From positions 62,001-126,000 of the forward strand of contig NZ_WWCJ01000012.1 in the NCBI RefSeq assembly GCF_009857475.1: 64,000 nt of DNA, in the 5' to 3' direction. Source of the DNA: Pseudoduganella guangdongensis (GTDB taxonomy: Bacteria > Pseudomonadota > Gammaproteobacteria > Burkholderiales > Burkholderiaceae_D). Numbering within the stretch: the stretch's first letter is position 1; every line of letters starts with the position of its first letter. Of this stretch, positions 8,228 through 17,314 are shown piece by piece. The notes beneath the pieces were generated by a model. That model was not told where the DNA came from. It saw nothing but the letters and a program-made list of their open reading frames with translations, and did not search any database. The position numbers and the translations under genes are program-made.

Positions 8228-9120
8228 AAAACTTCGAAGGCAAGGTTGCAGTGATCACCGGTGGCGCGAGCGGTTTTGGCCGCGAATTTGCGCTGAAAGC
8301 CCACGCGCTCGGCATGAAGCTGGTGCTGGCGGACGTGCAGCAGGACGCGCTGGACGCCACCCTGGCGGATTTGCGCGCGCAAGGCGGCCAGGCCATCGGG
8401 CTGCGCTGCGACGTGCGCCATTCCGCCGAAGTACAGGCGCTGGCCGATGCGGCCATGCGCGAGTTTGGTGCGGTACACCTTGTCTTCAATAATGCCGGCG
8501 TCGGTTTCGGCGGCCTGCTGTGGGAAGCCAGCGAGTCGGACTGGGATTGGGTCATGGGCGTGAACGTGACCGGCGTGGCGCACGGCGTGCGCATCTTCAC
8601 CAGGCTGATGCTGGAATGCGCCAAGCGCGAGCCGGGCTACGAGGGCCACATCGTCAATACCGCCTCCATGGCGGGCGTGCTTTGCCCGCCGGTGATGGGC
8701 GTCTACAACGTGTCCAAGCATGCCGTGGTGGCGCTGACGGAAAGCCTGTACCACGACCTGGCGTTGGTGGGCGCGCCGATCCGCGCATCGGTGCTGTGCC
8801 CGTACTTCGTCCCGACCGGCATCCACCAGTCGCACCGCAACCGCCCGGAAGACGCGCCAATGGAAGCCAAACCGACCGCCAGCCAGATGGCGGCGCAAGC
8901 CATGGTGAGCAAGGCTGTCACCTCCGGCAAGGTCAGCGCGCAGGATGTGGCGCAGCTGACGTTTGCCGCCATCGCGGAGGACAAGTTCTACATCTTCACC
9001 CACCCGCAAGCGTTGGACGGCGTGGCGCTGCGGGCGCGCGACATGGTGGCGCAGGCCAACCCGGCCGATCCTTATACCGCCACGCCGCAAGTGCGCGACG
9101 CCCTGCGCGCCATGTTGTGA
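8224..9120 (+). CDS. SDR-family oxidoreductase (second in operon)
   Basis: A 298-residue SDR with TGGASGFGRE (cofactor loop), NNAGVG, a serine in NTASMAG and YNVSK as the active-site tyrosine/lysine. The C-terminal extension after the catalytic domain (to residue 298) is longer than in the first SDR of the operon. This is typical of the subgroup acting on larger or hydrophobic alcohols. It overlaps the preceding MDR gene by 4 nt. Two SDRs plus an ene-reductase suggest a multi-step keto/enoyl interconversion. The substrate is unknown. Confidence 0.88.
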   Translation: MKNFEGKVAVITGGASGFGREFALKAHALGMKLVLADVQQDALDATLADLRAQGGQAIGLRCDVRHSAEVQALADAAMREFGAVHLVFNNAGVGFGGLLWEASESDWDWVMGVNVTGVAHGVRIFTRLMLECAKREPGYEGHIVNTASMAGVLCPPVMGVYNVSKHAVVALTESLYHDLALVGAPIRASVLCPYFVPTGIHQSHRNRPEDAPMEAKPTASQMAAQAMVSKAVTSGKVSAQDVAQLTFAAIAEDKFYIFTHPQALDGVALRARDMVAQANPADPYTATPQVRDALRAML

Positions 9121-9133
9121 GAGAATGCGCGGC

Positions 9134-9562
9134 ATGACGACGACACTCCGCTTTGGCGACTGGGCCACCCTGCAGGCCGACGCGAAACCGATCCGTATGG
9201 AAGTCTTCGTGCAGGAGCAGAACGTGCCGGCCGACCTGGAAATGGACGAGCGCGACGCGGGCTGCCTGCATGCGGTCGCCTACGATAGCGCCGGCCAGCC
9301 GCTTGGCACCGGGCGCCTGCTGCCGGACGGGCATATCGGCCGCATGGCCGTGCTGCGCAGCGCGCGCGGCACCGGCGTAGGCGGCGCGATCCTGCAAGGC
9401 TTGATGGCCAAGGCGCGCGAGCGCGGCGACCAGCGCGTTGTACTGAGCGCCCAGACCCATGCCGCGGAGTTTTACCTTGCCCATGGTTTCGCCATGGCGG
9501 GCGACGTCTTCCTTGAGGCGGGGATCGCCCACATCGAAATGACTTACGAATTCCAGGAGTAG
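9134..9562 (+). CDS. GNAT-family N-acetyltransferase (ElaA-like)
   Basis: A 142-residue acetyltransferase. FVQEQNVPADLEMDE near the N-terminus, followed by GTGRLLPDGHIGRMAV and the acetyl-CoA loop RGTGVGGAIL, is the GNAT pattern. The C-terminal LSAQTHAAEFYLAHGF completes the fold. The ATG at 9134 is preferred; the ATG at 9125 has no room for a ribosome site. It follows the second SDR by 13 nt and precedes a small exported protein by 3 nt. The acceptor is unknown, and a role in the upstream catabolic steps is not implied by the family. Confidence 0.85.
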   Translation: MTTTLRFGDWATLQADAKPIRMEVFVQEQNVPADLEMDERDAGCLHAVAYDSAGQPLGTGRLLPDGHIGRMAVLRSARGTGVGGAILQGLMAKARERGDQRVVLSAQTHAAEFYLAHGFAMAGDVFLEAGIAHIEMTYEFQE

Positions 9563-9565
9563 AAC

Positions 9566-9820
9566 ATGAAACGTACGATCGTAGCGCTGGGTGTTTGCGC
9601 AGTCTTTGGCGCAGGCTTCCTGTTTGGTTCCATCAGCCCGATGCAAGTGGCGCAGGCGCAGGTCAATGGCGGCGCGGTGTGGCCGGCAGCGGCCGCCGCC
9701 CCGGTGGGCGCCAACGGCGCCACCCACTTCTACGCCATCGACACCGGCACCCGCACCCTGATTTCCTGTTCGCGCCAGGGCAAGGAAAAACCTTCCTGCG
9801 TGCGCGAGCAACTGCCGTAA
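9566..9820 (+). CDS. Small exported hypothetical protein (84 aa)
   Basis: The N-terminus MKRTIVALGVCAVFGAGFLF, followed by an AQAQ processing-like site near residue 32, looks like a signal peptide, though it could also act as a membrane anchor. The remaining ~50 residues contain two cysteines (ISCSRQGKEKPSCVRE) that could form a disulfide. The FYAIDTGTRTLISCSR stretch recurs in small betaproteobacterial exported proteins of unknown function. It is the last gene of the plus-strand operon and ends 6 nt before a convergent stop. Confidence 0.75.
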   Translation: MKRTIVALGVCAVFGAGFLFGSISPMQVAQAQVNGGAVWPAAAAAPVGANGATHFYAIDTGTRTLISCSRQGKEKPSCVREQLP

Positions 9821-9826
9821 GCAGGC

Positions 9827-10558
9827 TTACCGCACCTGCACCTCGTGCAGCTCGGCCGGGGCGTCGGCATACAGCTTGACCACCGTGGAGCTGCGGGTGC
9901 CGTAGTTCGGCGACTCGATCTTCACGGCTGACAGCAGGCGTTCCAGTTCCAGCGGCACGCCGGTTTCCGGCAGGCGCATGTCCGGCGCGCGCGTCGTGTC
10001 GGACAACATCTCAAAGTAGGCATCCTCCGGCGCGCCCAGGCACAGCAGGCTGGCGAATTGCGCCTTGGTTTTCAGCACTTTCGGCCAGGCCGAGTCGAGC
10101 AGGGCGTTGGACAGGCCGTAAATGCCCGCCTCCAGCGGCTTGCCATTGCGCGGGTCGTCGCCGCCTTTGTTGGAATACCAGAGCAGTTCCTTGCCGTCGC
10201 ACAGCACCAGGTTGAAGCCGTTGTATTCCTGCGCGCGAGGCGCGACCTGCGCCACATACTCCTGCGCGCTCATGGCCCCGGCCAGGAAATCCGCCACCAA
10301 CTGGCCGCGCGAGGGCGCCAGAGGGTTGTGCTCCTGCGGCTTGCGCACATTGGTGATCGCGGCGAAGCGCGACGGGCCGGGGCGCGTGATGCCCATCCAG
10401 CTGCCGCCGGCTTTCAGGTCGCGGCCGGCATAGATGTGCGGCGCTTCCGCCCACGGTGCGGCGGGCGTGGCGGCGCGATCATAGAATTCATCGCGGTTGG
10501 CAGCGGCAATCAGCGGCACGCCGGGGACAACCTGCCAGGCAAAGACGATCAGGCACAT
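9827..10558 (-). CDS. NRDE (TANGO2-like) family protein
   Basis: This 243-residue protein carries the defining NRDE motif (AANRDEFYDRAA) close to the N-terminus, where an N-terminal cysteine (MCLIVF) may become the nucleophile after Met removal. GGSWMGI and ITNVR also match the family. Bacterial members are uncharacterised; the eukaryotic relative TANGO2 has been linked to lipid or haem handling. It is the last gene of a minus-strand group after ygfZ and DUF4936, overlapping the DUF4936 stop by 10 nt. Co-transcription and coupled translation are therefore likely. Confidence 0.88.
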   Translation of the reverse strand: MCLIVFAWQVVPGVPLIAAANRDEFYDRAATPAAPWAEAPHIYAGRDLKAGGSWMGITRPGPSRFAAITNVRKPQEHNPLAPSRGQLVADFLAGAMSAQEYVAQVAPRAQEYNGFNLVLCDGKELLWYSNKGGDDPRNGKPLEAGIYGLSNALLDSAWPKVLKTKAQFASLLCLGAPEDAYFEMLSDTTRAPDMRLPETGVPLELERLLSAVKIESPNYGTRSSTVVKLYADAPAELHEVQVR

Positions 10559-10839
10559 GGCGGCAAGTCCTCAAAAAGTTCAACATGGCGCGGTCCCGCG
10601 ATCCAGCGCGCCAGCCCGGCTTGCGCCACCGCCGCGTCCAGCGCCGGGGCAAACGCTGCCGGCGTCACGCCCGGATAGACCTCCATCCAGGTTTGCGCGC
10701 CATCGGCCCCGGACGGCCGGCGCTTGAGCTGCGGCGCCACGCCATGGGCGCCGGCCAGCGCTGCCTGCATGGCGATAACCGCCGCCTGCAGGTCCGCCGC
10801 TGCGGCGTCCTGCACCTTGTAATACACGTAGAAGTCCAT
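10549..10839 (-). CDS. DUF4936-family protein
   Basis: A 96-residue protein beginning MDFYVYYKVQ. The start is ATG 10839, two bases after the ygfZ stop, rather than a TTG at 10845 inside that stop region. The sequence, with a helix DLQAAVIAMQAAL and a C-terminal GPRHVELFEDLPPC, matches my memory of DUF4936, a betaproteobacterial family found beside ygfZ. It overlaps the NRDE gene by 10 nt. Its function is unknown; constant linkage to ygfZ hints at an accessory role. Confidence 0.8.
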   Translation of the reverse strand: MDFYVYYKVQDAAAADLQAAVIAMQAALAGAHGVAPQLKRRPSGADGAQTWMEVYPGVTPAAFAPALDAAVAQAGLARWIAGPRHVELFEDLPPCA

Positions 10840-10841
10840 GC

Positions 10842-11849
10842 TCAAACGTCGAGTTTATCCAGCACGTAGGGCAGGGGCTTGAATTGCAAGGCCGGGCCGG
10901 TGGCGGAGCCAAAGCGCACATCACCCGCTTCCAGCGCCTCCAGCTTCATTTCCACCAACGCATCCACGCCGCCGGCGCCGTTCGGCGCTGTATTCACCAC
11001 CATGCCGCAAGGCTGTTCCGGGTCGGCCGGCGAGAATACCTCCGCCCCCGGTACAGCGGCGGCATCGGCGATCGACGCCAGCGCCGTGCGGCGTTTCAGT
11101 TTGCCCAGGTACTGGCTGCGCGCCACGATTTCCTGGCCTGGATAGCAACCCTTCTTGAAGTTCACGCCGCCCAGCAGCTCGAAGTTCACCATCTGCGGCA
11201 CGAACTGCTCCTGCGTGCCGGCACCGACCTGCGGCACCCCCGCATGGATCTCGGACAGGCGCCAGGCCTGGTTGCCGCCGACCAGCAGGCGGTCCTTCAG
11301 CACCGGCGCCACAGTGGATGCGGTCTCGGGCGAGGCCAGCCACAGATAGCGCGGGGCGCCGAAAGCGTCCGCCACGCGCAGCACGGTGCCGAGCGGGTGG
11401 TCGATCTTGCTGAACGGCTTGGCCGGCAGCACGTCGAACCAGGTCTGCAGCACCGCTTCGGCCTCGCCGCCGCCAACGGCCAGGGTGACGAACTGCTCGG
11501 TGGCGTCGGCCGGCTTGGTCTTGGCGCGCAGGATGAACATTTGCAAACGCTTCTGGATGGCCGGCTGGATCGCGCGCGGCAGCTGCAGGAAGATCGACTC
11601 CTCGCTGCGCCACATCAGGAAGGACGCCAGCATGCGCCCCTTCGGCGAGCAATAGCCGGCCAGGCGCACGTCGCCCAGGCCCAGGTGTTCCACATCATTG
11701 GTCAACTGGTTGTGCAGGAAACTTGCCGATTCCTCGCCGGTGAAGGCGATCAGGCCCTGGTCGGTGACCGGGGCGACGAAACCGGTGGCCAGCTGCGTCG
11801 TGGTCAGCGTTTCTTGTTCCTGTGTTAAAAGTTGATTCCAGTTATTCAT
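10842..11849 (-). CDS. ygfZ: Folate-binding Fe-S cluster repair protein YgfZ
   Basis: A GcvT-like, tetrahydrofolate-binding protein (335 aa) that supports assembly or repair of iron-sulfur enzymes. The diagnostic motif is GVNFKKGCYPGQEIVARSQY near residues 230-250, with the conserved cysteine. The N-terminal SFLHNQLTNDV and YCSPKGRMLASF are also standard. The ATG at 11849 begins the gene, and it reads divergently from mltG. A minus-strand TATAAT lies at 11899-11894 in the gap. It is followed by DUF4936 and NRDE genes with 2-nt spacing and a 10-nt overlap. Confidence 0.95.
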   Translation of the reverse strand: MNNWNQLLTQEQETLTTTQLATGFVAPVTDQGLIAFTGEESASFLHNQLTNDVEHLGLGDVRLAGYCSPKGRMLASFLMWRSEESIFLQLPRAIQPAIQKRLQMFILRAKTKPADATEQFVTLAVGGGEAEAVLQTWFDVLPAKPFSKIDHPLGTVLRVADAFGAPRYLWLASPETASTVAPVLKDRLLVGGNQAWRLSEIHAGVPQVGAGTQEQFVPQMVNFELLGGVNFKKGCYPGQEIVARSQYLGKLKRRTALASIADAAAVPGAEVFSPADPEQPCGMVVNTAPNGAGGVDALVEMKLEALEAGDVRFGSATGPALQFKPLPYVLDKLDV

Positions 11850-11893
11850 AAATTCCCATATCCTGACGATGAAGCATTATCATTACGGGCTTC

Positions 11894-11899
11894 ATTATA
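11894..11899 (-). promoter_or_regulatory. Candidate -10 element for ygfZ operon
   Basis: The minus strand reads TATAAT here, 45 nt before the ygfZ ATG, in the gap between divergent ygfZ and mltG. No good -35 hexamer is visible at 16-18 nt, so the call rests on the -10 alone. Confidence 0.35.
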
Positions 11900-11992
11900 G
11901 TGATCCCGCGAAATTTGCGCCGGGGGCCTGGAAAACACTGTTGTCCAGGCTGAATCTGGTTCAAGATGGGGTAATAGAACGGGCATTCGGAA

Positions 11993-12982
11993 ATGGCTCT
12001 CATAAGAAAAACGATCGCACTGGGTTTGCTGGCCGCCGCCGTGGCCGTGGGTAGCTTTGCCTGGTGGGCGGGACAGCCCGTTATCGGCGAGGAGCCGGCT
12101 ATTGAATTCACCATCAACAAGGGCAGCGGCGCCAGTGCCGCCGGCCAGCAGATGGTGGCCGCCGGCGTGCCGATCCAGCCGCTCATGTTCAACCTGCTGG
12201 CCCGCGTGTCCGGCAAGAGCGGCCAGCTCAAGGCCGGCACCTACGAATTGAAGCCGGGCACCACGCCGCTGCGCCTGATCGACCAGCTGGTACGCGGCGA
12301 ATTCGCCCAGGAATCGCTGACCATCATTGAAGGCTGGACTTTCCGCCAGATGCGCCAGGCGATTGCCGCCCATAAGGGACTTAAGCACGATACCGTGGAG
12401 CTGAGCGACCGCGAGCTGATGGCGCGCATCAATCCCGACTTCAAGGAGCCGGAAGGCCTGTTCTTTCCGGATACTTATCTCTTTGCCAAGGGTTCCAGCG
12501 AGCTGGCGATCTTCCGCCAGGCGCACAGCATGCTGATGAAACGCCTGGGCGAAGCCTGGGAGCAGCGCACGCCCGACCTGCCGTACAAGTCGCCCTATGA
12601 GGCGCTGACCATGGCCTCCATCGTGGAAAAGGAAACCGGCCAGAAGTCCGAGCGCAATATGATTGCCGCCGTCTTCGTGAACCGCCTCAAGCTGGGCATG
12701 ATGCTGCAGACCGACCCGACCGTCATCTACGGCATCGGCCCCAAGTTCGACGGCAATATCCGCAAGAAGGACCTGGAAACCGACACCCCCTACAATACCT
12801 ATACGCGGACCGGCCTGCCGCCGACCCCGATTTCGCTGCCCGGCCTTGGTTCGCTGATGGCGGCGCTGGCACCGGCCAAGTCCAGCGCGCTGTATTTTGT
12901 GGCGCGCGGTAATGGCACCAGCCAGTTTTCCGACAACCTGACCGACCACAACCGGGCGGTCAACCAGTATCAACGACAATAA
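11993..12982 (+). CDS. mltG: Endolytic murein transglycosylase MltG
   Basis: An inner-membrane-anchored lytic transglycosylase (329 aa) that cleaves nascent peptidoglycan and is thought to terminate glycan strands. It has one N-terminal transmembrane helix ([19 protein letters not shown]), a LysM-like segment and the YceG domain. ASIVEKETG holds the expected catalytic glutamate, followed by the QTDPTVIYG and YNTY--GLPPTPI motifs. It is the first gene of a tight plus-strand operon (tmk starts 2 nt later). Coupling of mltG with tmk and holB is common in proteobacteria. Confidence 0.95.
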   Translation: MALIRKTIALGLLAAAVAVGSFAWWAGQPVIGEEPAIEFTINKGSGASAAGQQMVAAGVPIQPLMFNLLARVSGKSGQLKAGTYELKPGTTPLRLIDQLVRGEFAQESLTIIEGWTFRQMRQAIAAHKGLKHDTVELSDRELMARINPDFKEPEGLFFPDTYLFAKGSSELAIFRQAHSMLMKRLGEAWEQRTPDLPYKSPYEALTMASIVEKETGQKSERNMIAAVFVNRLKLGMMLQTDPTVIYGIGPKFDGNIRKKDLETDTPYNTYTRTGLPPTPISLPGLGSLMAALAPAKSSALYFVARGNGTSQFSDNLTDHNRAVNQYQRQ

Positions 12983-12984
12983 AA

Positions 12985-13599
12985 ATGACACAGCGCGGTA
13001 AATTCATCACCTTCGAGGGCATCGACGGTGCCGGCAAATCCACCCATATCCAGTTCGTCGGCGAACTCGTCAAGGCGCGCGGCCTGGAGCTGGTGAGCTC
13101 GCGCGAGCCGGGCGGCACGCCGCTGGGCGAGAAGCTGCGCGAGCTGTGGCTGCACGAAGCCATGCACGTGGAAACGGAAACCCTGCTGGTCTTCGCCAGC
13201 CGCCGCGAACACGTGGCGCAAGTGATCGAGCCGGGCCTGGCGCGCGGCGCCTGGGTCATTTCCGACCGTTTCACCGACGCCAGCTTCGCCTACCAGGGCG
13301 GCGGCCGCGGCCTGAGCCGCGAGAAACTGGAGACCCTGGCGCACTGGGTGCACCCCGGCCTGGAGCCGGACCTCACCATCCTGTTCGACGTGCCGCTGGA
13401 AGTGGCGCGCGCCCGCCTGGACGCCACGCGCGACCTGGACCGCTTTGAGCGGGAGAAGGCGGATTTCTTCATGGCCACCCGCAACGAGTACCTGCGCCGC
13501 GCCGCCGAGGCGCCACAGCGCTTCCGCGTGATCGACTCCACCCGCAGCATTGCCGACATCCAGGCCGAACTGGCCCGGATCGTGGGGGCGCTCGAATGA
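12985..13599 (+). CDS. tmk: Thymidylate kinase
   Basis: Phosphorylates dTMP to dTDP with ATP in the cytoplasm. The 204-residue protein shows the P-loop [12 protein letters not shown] near the N-terminus, the DR(Y/F)-like substrate motif [32 protein letters not shown], and a C-terminal lid region [10 protein letters not shown]. The length is typical. It starts 2 nt after mltG, and its stop overlaps the start of holB (ATGA at 13596-13599), a classic arrangement. Confidence 0.96.
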   Translation: MTQRGKFITFEGIDGAGKSTHIQFVGELVKARGLELVSSREPGGTPLGEKLRELWLHEAMHVETETLLVFASRREHVAQVIEPGLARGAWVISDRFTDASFAYQGGGRGLSREKLETLAHWVHPGLEPDLTILFDVPLEVARARLDATRDLDRFEREKADFFMATRNEYLRRAAEAPQRFRVIDSTRSIADIQAELARIVGALE

Positions 13600-14615
13600 G
13601 CGGACACATTTATCCATGGCAGCAGGGCGCCTGGCCGCAGTTGCAGGCGCTGCGCCAGCGCATGCCGCACGCCATCCTGTTCCATGGCGCGGCCGGCATC
13701 GGCAAGGCTGATTTCATCGAGCAGTTCGCCCAGGCGCTGCTGTGCGAAAACGCGCGCCCGGATGGCCACGCTTGCGGCGAATGCCCGAGCTGCGGCTGGT
13801 TCCTGCAGCAAAGCCACCCGGACTACCGCCGCGTGCGCCCGGAAGCCATGGAAGACGAGCCGAGCGAGGGCGAGGAGGGCGAAGACAAGAAAGCCGCCAA
13901 GAAAGCTCCCTCCAAGGAAATCAAGATCGAACAAATCCGCGCCTTGTCGGATTTCATGAACATTTCCACCCACCGCCAGGGCCTGCGCGTGGTGGTGCTG
14001 TATCCGGCCGAAGCGTTGAACATGCCGGCCTCGAACGCCTTGCTGAAAACGCTGGAAGAACCGCCGCCGGGTACGGTTTTTTTGCTGTCCTCGAACGGAC
14101 TGGACCGCGTGCTGCCGACCATTCTTTCGCGTTGCCGCAAGTTTGCCATGCCGATGCCGACCCACGCCGAGGCCCTGGCCTGGCTCAAGGAGCAAGGCGT
14201 ACCGGACGCCGACAGCTGGCTGCGCGAGCAGGGCGGCTCGCCGCTGGCCGCCGCCGCCGCGTCGGAGACCGGCAACCGGGAGGAATTGGACGCTTTGCTG
14301 CAGTACCTGGCCCGTCCCAGCGTCGAAGGCGCGTTGAAAACCGCCGATAAATTGCAGAAAGTACCGTTGACCGCCTTGGTATCGTGGCAACAGCGCTGGC
14401 TTTATGACCTTTTTTCCTACAAACTTGCAGGAAACATCCGTTATTATCCCCGTTACCAGCGCGAGCTGGCCGGACTGGCGGACAAGGTGAATATCAGCCG
14501 CCTGATGGGGGCGATCAAGGGCGCCAACGAAAGGCGCGCCACCTCCGACCATCCGCTGTCCCCGAAACTGTTTATTGAAGATATGCTTCTTGACTACACT
14601 GCTTGCTGTAGCTGA
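13596..14615 (+). CDS. holB: DNA polymerase III delta' subunit
   Basis: A subunit of the clamp loader that opens and loads the beta clamp. The P-loop-like segment [12 protein letters not shown] is at residues 29-40, the zinc cysteines are in [12 protein letters not shown], and [18 protein letters not shown] and the SRC (sensor-1/arginine finger) region ILSRCRKF follow. Between the zinc module and the next helix there is a strongly charged insert of about 25 residues ([18 protein letters not shown]), probably a disordered loop. Length 339 aa. Co-translated with tmk and followed 13 nt later by pilZ. Confidence 0.95.
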   Translation: MSGHIYPWQQGAWPQLQALRQRMPHAILFHGAAGIGKADFIEQFAQALLCENARPDGHACGECPSCGWFLQQSHPDYRRVRPEAMEDEPSEGEEGEDKKAAKKAPSKEIKIEQIRALSDFMNISTHRQGLRVVVLYPAEALNMPASNALLKTLEEPPPGTVFLLSSNGLDRVLPTILSRCRKFAMPMPTHAEALAWLKEQGVPDADSWLREQGGSPLAAAAASETGNREELDALLQYLARPSVEGALKTADKLQKVPLTALVSWQQRWLYDLFSYKLAGNIRYYPRYQRELAGLADKVNISRLMGAIKGANERRATSDHPLSPKLFIEDMLLDYTACCS

Positions 14616-14628
14616 AGAAAGGAATTGA

Positions 14629-15006
14629 ATGAGCGCAAGCCCAACCGATCCAAACACTGTACCTCTGAACCGGCCGACGGTACTGTCGCTGGCCATCAAG
14701 GAAAAGGCGGCCCTGTATGCGGCCTATATGCCATTCCTGAAGCACGGCGGCATGTTCGTGCCGACCCAGAAGCCGTACAAGATTGGTGACGAAATCTATC
14801 TGCTGCTGACGCTGATGGACGATCCGAACAAGTACGCCATCGCTGGCAAGGTGGTCTGGATCACGCCTGCCGGCGCGGCCAACAACAAGACGCAGGGTAT
14901 CGGCGTGCACTTCCCGGACGACGAGACGGGGACCCGTACCCGCCTGCGCATTGAAGAAATCCTGGGCGCAGCTTTGCGCTCGTCCCGTGCCACCCACACC
15001 CTGTAA
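14629..15006 (+). CDS. pilZ: PilZ-domain protein (type IV pilus PilZ type)
   Basis: A 125-residue single-domain PilZ protein of the type IV pilus subgroup, usually encoded right after holB. KHGGMFVPTQKPYKIGDEIYLLL and GKVVWITPAGA are family hallmarks. The RxxxR and D/NxSxxG c-di-GMP motifs of other PilZ domains are not evident, as expected for this subgroup, which works through protein contacts with the pilus assembly ATPase system. AAAGGAAT precedes the ATG. It is followed 3 nt later by an acetyltransferase gene. Confidence 0.9.
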   Translation: MSASPTDPNTVPLNRPTVLSLAIKEKAALYAAYMPFLKHGGMFVPTQKPYKIGDEIYLLLTLMDDPNKYAIAGKVVWITPAGAANNKTQGIGVHFPDDETGTRTRLRIEEILGAALRSSRATHTL

Positions 15007-15009
15007 CGC

Positions 15010-15516
15010 ATGACGAAGTTCCGCCACCGTATTGCCACGCTTGACGACCTGCCGACCATCGTCGCCATCTACAACAGCACCATCGCATCGCGGGAAGTGA
15101 CGGCCGATACCGAACCGGTCACGGTCGAATCACGCCTGCCGTGGTTCCACGAGCACCAGCCCGCGCGGCGGCCGCTGTGGGTGGTCGAACAGGCGGAGCG
15201 CGACGGCATCATCGGCTGGATCTCGTACTCGAATTTCTATGGCCGCCCGGCATACTCCGGCACGGCGGAAGTGTCGATCTATATCGACGAGGCCTGGCGC
15301 GGCAAAGGCGTAGGTCGGTATGCCTTGCAGGAGGCGCTGGACTTTGCGCCGCAGGTGAATGTGCACACGGTGCTGGGGTTCATCTTTGGCCACAATACGC
15401 CATCGCTGGCGCTGTTTGAGAAGTTCGGTTTCGAGACCTGGGCAAAGCTGCCGCGTGTCGCCAACCTGGACGGCATTGAACGCGACCTGATCATCCTCGG
15501 CAAGCGCGTGGCCTGA
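15010..15516 (+). CDS. GNAT N-acetyltransferase, phosphinothricin-acetyltransferase-like
   Basis: A 168-residue acetyltransferase of the Pat/Bar subgroup. [20 protein letters not shown] at the N-terminus, [20 protein letters not shown], and the acetyl-CoA loop [13 protein letters not shown] are all characteristic, as is the late [15 protein letters not shown]. Members acetylate phosphinothricin, methionine sulfone/sulfoximine or amino-acid analogues, so a detoxification role is likely. It is inserted between pilZ (3 nt upstream) and tatD, with no sign of its own promoter. Confidence 0.88.
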   Translation: MTKFRHRIATLDDLPTIVAIYNSTIASREVTADTEPVTVESRLPWFHEHQPARRPLWVVEQAERDGIIGWISYSNFYGRPAYSGTAEVSIYIDEAWRGKGVGRYALQEALDFAPQVNVHTVLGFIFGHNTPSLALFEKFGFETWAKLPRVANLDGIERDLIILGKRVA

Positions 15517-15750
15517 GCGCGCCAGGCTGTTAAAGGACGCCCGCCCTCCGCGCTACCATTCCGAGTACCAGGGCCAGGATTGCCAACAAGGCGCTAAACA
15601 TCCAGCGAAATTCTCGCTGGCGTTCCCTCCTGTATGTGGCTTCTGCCACTTTGGCCGAGCAGCCTTGTGGAGGCTTTGATATTCGACAGGCTGGGCGGGG
15701 AAAAGTTCCGCGCTTTTGAGCGCTGGCGGGATTTTCGATAAAATGCCGGG

Positions 15751-16530
15751 ATGTTTATCGATTCCCACTGCCATATCGACTTCCCGGACCTGGCTGTCCG
15801 GATGCCTGAAATCCTCGCCAAGATGGCGGAAAACAAGGTCAGCCACGCCCTGTGCGTGTCGGTCGACCTGCCGGACTTCCCGCGCGTGCTGGCGCTGGCC
15901 GAGCAGTATCCGCATATCTTTGCTTCTGTCGGCGTGCACCCCGACTATGAAGACACCCCCGAGCCAAGCGTGGAACAACTGGTCGAACTGGCGCAACACC
16001 CGAAGATCGTCGCCATCGGCGAAACCGGCCTCGACTACTACCGCCTGGAAGGCGACCTGGAGTGGCAGCGCGAGCGCTTCCGCACCCACATCCGCGCCTC
16101 GCGCGAATGCCGCAAGCCGCTGATCATCCACACCCGTTCCGCTTCGGAAGACACCATCCGCATCATGCGCGAAGAGGGCGCCGGCACCGACAAGGGCGGT
16201 GTAGCCGGCGTCATGCACTGCTTCACCGAATCGCTGGACGTGGCGCGCGCCTCGATGGAGCAGGGCTTCTACATTTCCTTCTCCGGCATCGTCACTTTCA
16301 AGAGCGCGAAAGAACTGCAAGCCGTGGCGCTCGAAGTGCCGCTCGAGCGCATGCTGATCGAGACCGATTCCCCCTACCTGGCGCCGGTGCCGTATCGCGG
16401 CAAAACCAACGAGCCGGGCTATGTAGCGCACGTCGCCGAGTTCATCGCCAAGCTGAAAGGCGTGCCGGTGGAGAAAGTGGCGGAACAAACCTCGGCCAAC
16501 TTCTTCGAACTATTCAAGGCCGCCGCCTGA
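15751..16530 (+). CDS. TatD-family metal-dependent hydrolase
   Basis: A cytoplasmic TIM-barrel nuclease/hydrolase of the TatD/YcfH family (259 aa). Metal ligands are visible in FIDSHCHIDFP (HxH), GETGLDYY (glutamate), IIHTR and MHCFTE (histidines), and IETDSPYLAP (aspartate). It lies 234 nt after the preceding acetyltransferase, so it may have its own promoter; the gap shows nothing decisive. Its stop overlaps the start of the ankyrin gene (TGATG at 16528-16532). The pilZ-tatD linkage resembles that in Pseudomonas and Burkholderia, but the relative's substrate (DNA 3' ends or other) is unsettled. Confidence 0.93.
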   Translation: MFIDSHCHIDFPDLAVRMPEILAKMAENKVSHALCVSVDLPDFPRVLALAEQYPHIFASVGVHPDYEDTPEPSVEQLVELAQHPKIVAIGETGLDYYRLEGDLEWQRERFRTHIRASRECRKPLIIHTRSASEDTIRIMREEGAGTDKGGVAGVMHCFTESLDVARASMEQGFYISFSGIVTFKSAKELQAVALEVPLERMLIETDSPYLAPVPYRGKTNEPGYVAHVAEFIAKLKGVPVEKVAEQTSANFFELFKAAA

Positions 16531-17216
16531 TGCCAGCACACCGCCGCGCCGCCCTCCAGCGCTGCGCGGCGCTCGCGCTGCTGGCCCTGGCCGCGCCATG
16601 GACGCCTGCGCGGGCCGACAGCCCGACAGCCGAGGAGGACGCCGTCCGCTACTTCCTCGCCATCCAGCTGGACGATGACCGTACCGTACGCGCTGTGCTC
16701 GCACGCGGCCTGGACCCAAACACCAGCGATCCCGAGCGCGGTGAAAGCGGCCTGATCATCGCCATGCGCTACGACGCCATGAAGGTGGCCCAGCTCCTGC
16801 TCACGCAGCCGGCATTGCGGGTGGACCAAGCCGCCCCCAACGGCAACACCGCCCTCATGATGGCGGCTTTCCAAAAGAATAAGCCCGCCGTGCTGGCGCT
16901 GCTGGCAAAAGGCGCACAGATCAACCGCCCCGGCTGGACCGCGCTGCACTATGCCGCCGCAGCGGGTGCCCTCGACATCATGCAGCTCCTGCTGGAGCGG
17001 CACGCCTATCTCGACGCCGAATCGCCCAGCGGCATGACGCCCCTCATGCTGGCCGCGCGGGAGGGCATGGAAGACGCCGTGCAGCTGCTGCTGCAGGCAG
17101 GGGCCGACGCCAGCCTGAAAGACCGCGCCTGGGGCATGGATGCGGCCGGTTTCGCCACCCGCGCCGACAAGCCCTGGATCGCGCAGGCCATCCAGCGCCA
17201 CCTCGGCAAGAAATAG
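16530..17216 (+). CDS. Exported ankyrin-repeat protein
   Basis: A 228-residue protein with an N-terminal signal peptide (CAALALLALAAPWTPARADS, cleavage near residue 30) and about five ankyrin repeats (GNTALMMAAFQKNKPAVLAL, GWTALHYAAAAGALDIMQLL, GMTPLMLAAREGMEDAVQLL). ATG 16530 is used because it overlaps the tatD stop by one base; upstream frames are the antisense-like shadow of tatD. Periplasmic ankyrin proteins act as protein-interaction scaffolds, and in some species protect catalases or partners. No partner is evident here beyond co-transcription with tatD. Confidence 0.88.
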   Translation: MPAHRRAALQRCAALALLALAAPWTPARADSPTAEEDAVRYFLAIQLDDDRTVRAVLARGLDPNTSDPERGESGLIIAMRYDAMKVAQLLLTQPALRVDQAAPNGNTALMMAAFQKNKPAVLALLAKGAQINRPGWTALHYAAAAGALDIMQLLLERHAYLDAESPSGMTPLMLAAREGMEDAVQLLLQAGADASLKDRAWGMDAAGFATRADKPWIAQAIQRHLGKK

Positions 17217-17314
17217 GGCGGTATTTCCACTTCATATCGTGCATTTGGCCGGGGGCGGCCTGGGCGACAATCCAAACGTCGAAAACCCACCGCGCGCCCG
17301 TCGCGCCGCCCGCC

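Noticed and set aside
15530..15649. Minus-strand 39-aa ORF with a hydrophobic tail (MFSALLAILALVLGMVARR) between the GNAT and tatD genes
   Set aside because: GTG start with no ribosome site and only one supporting hydrophobic stretch; could be chance in GC-rich DNA.
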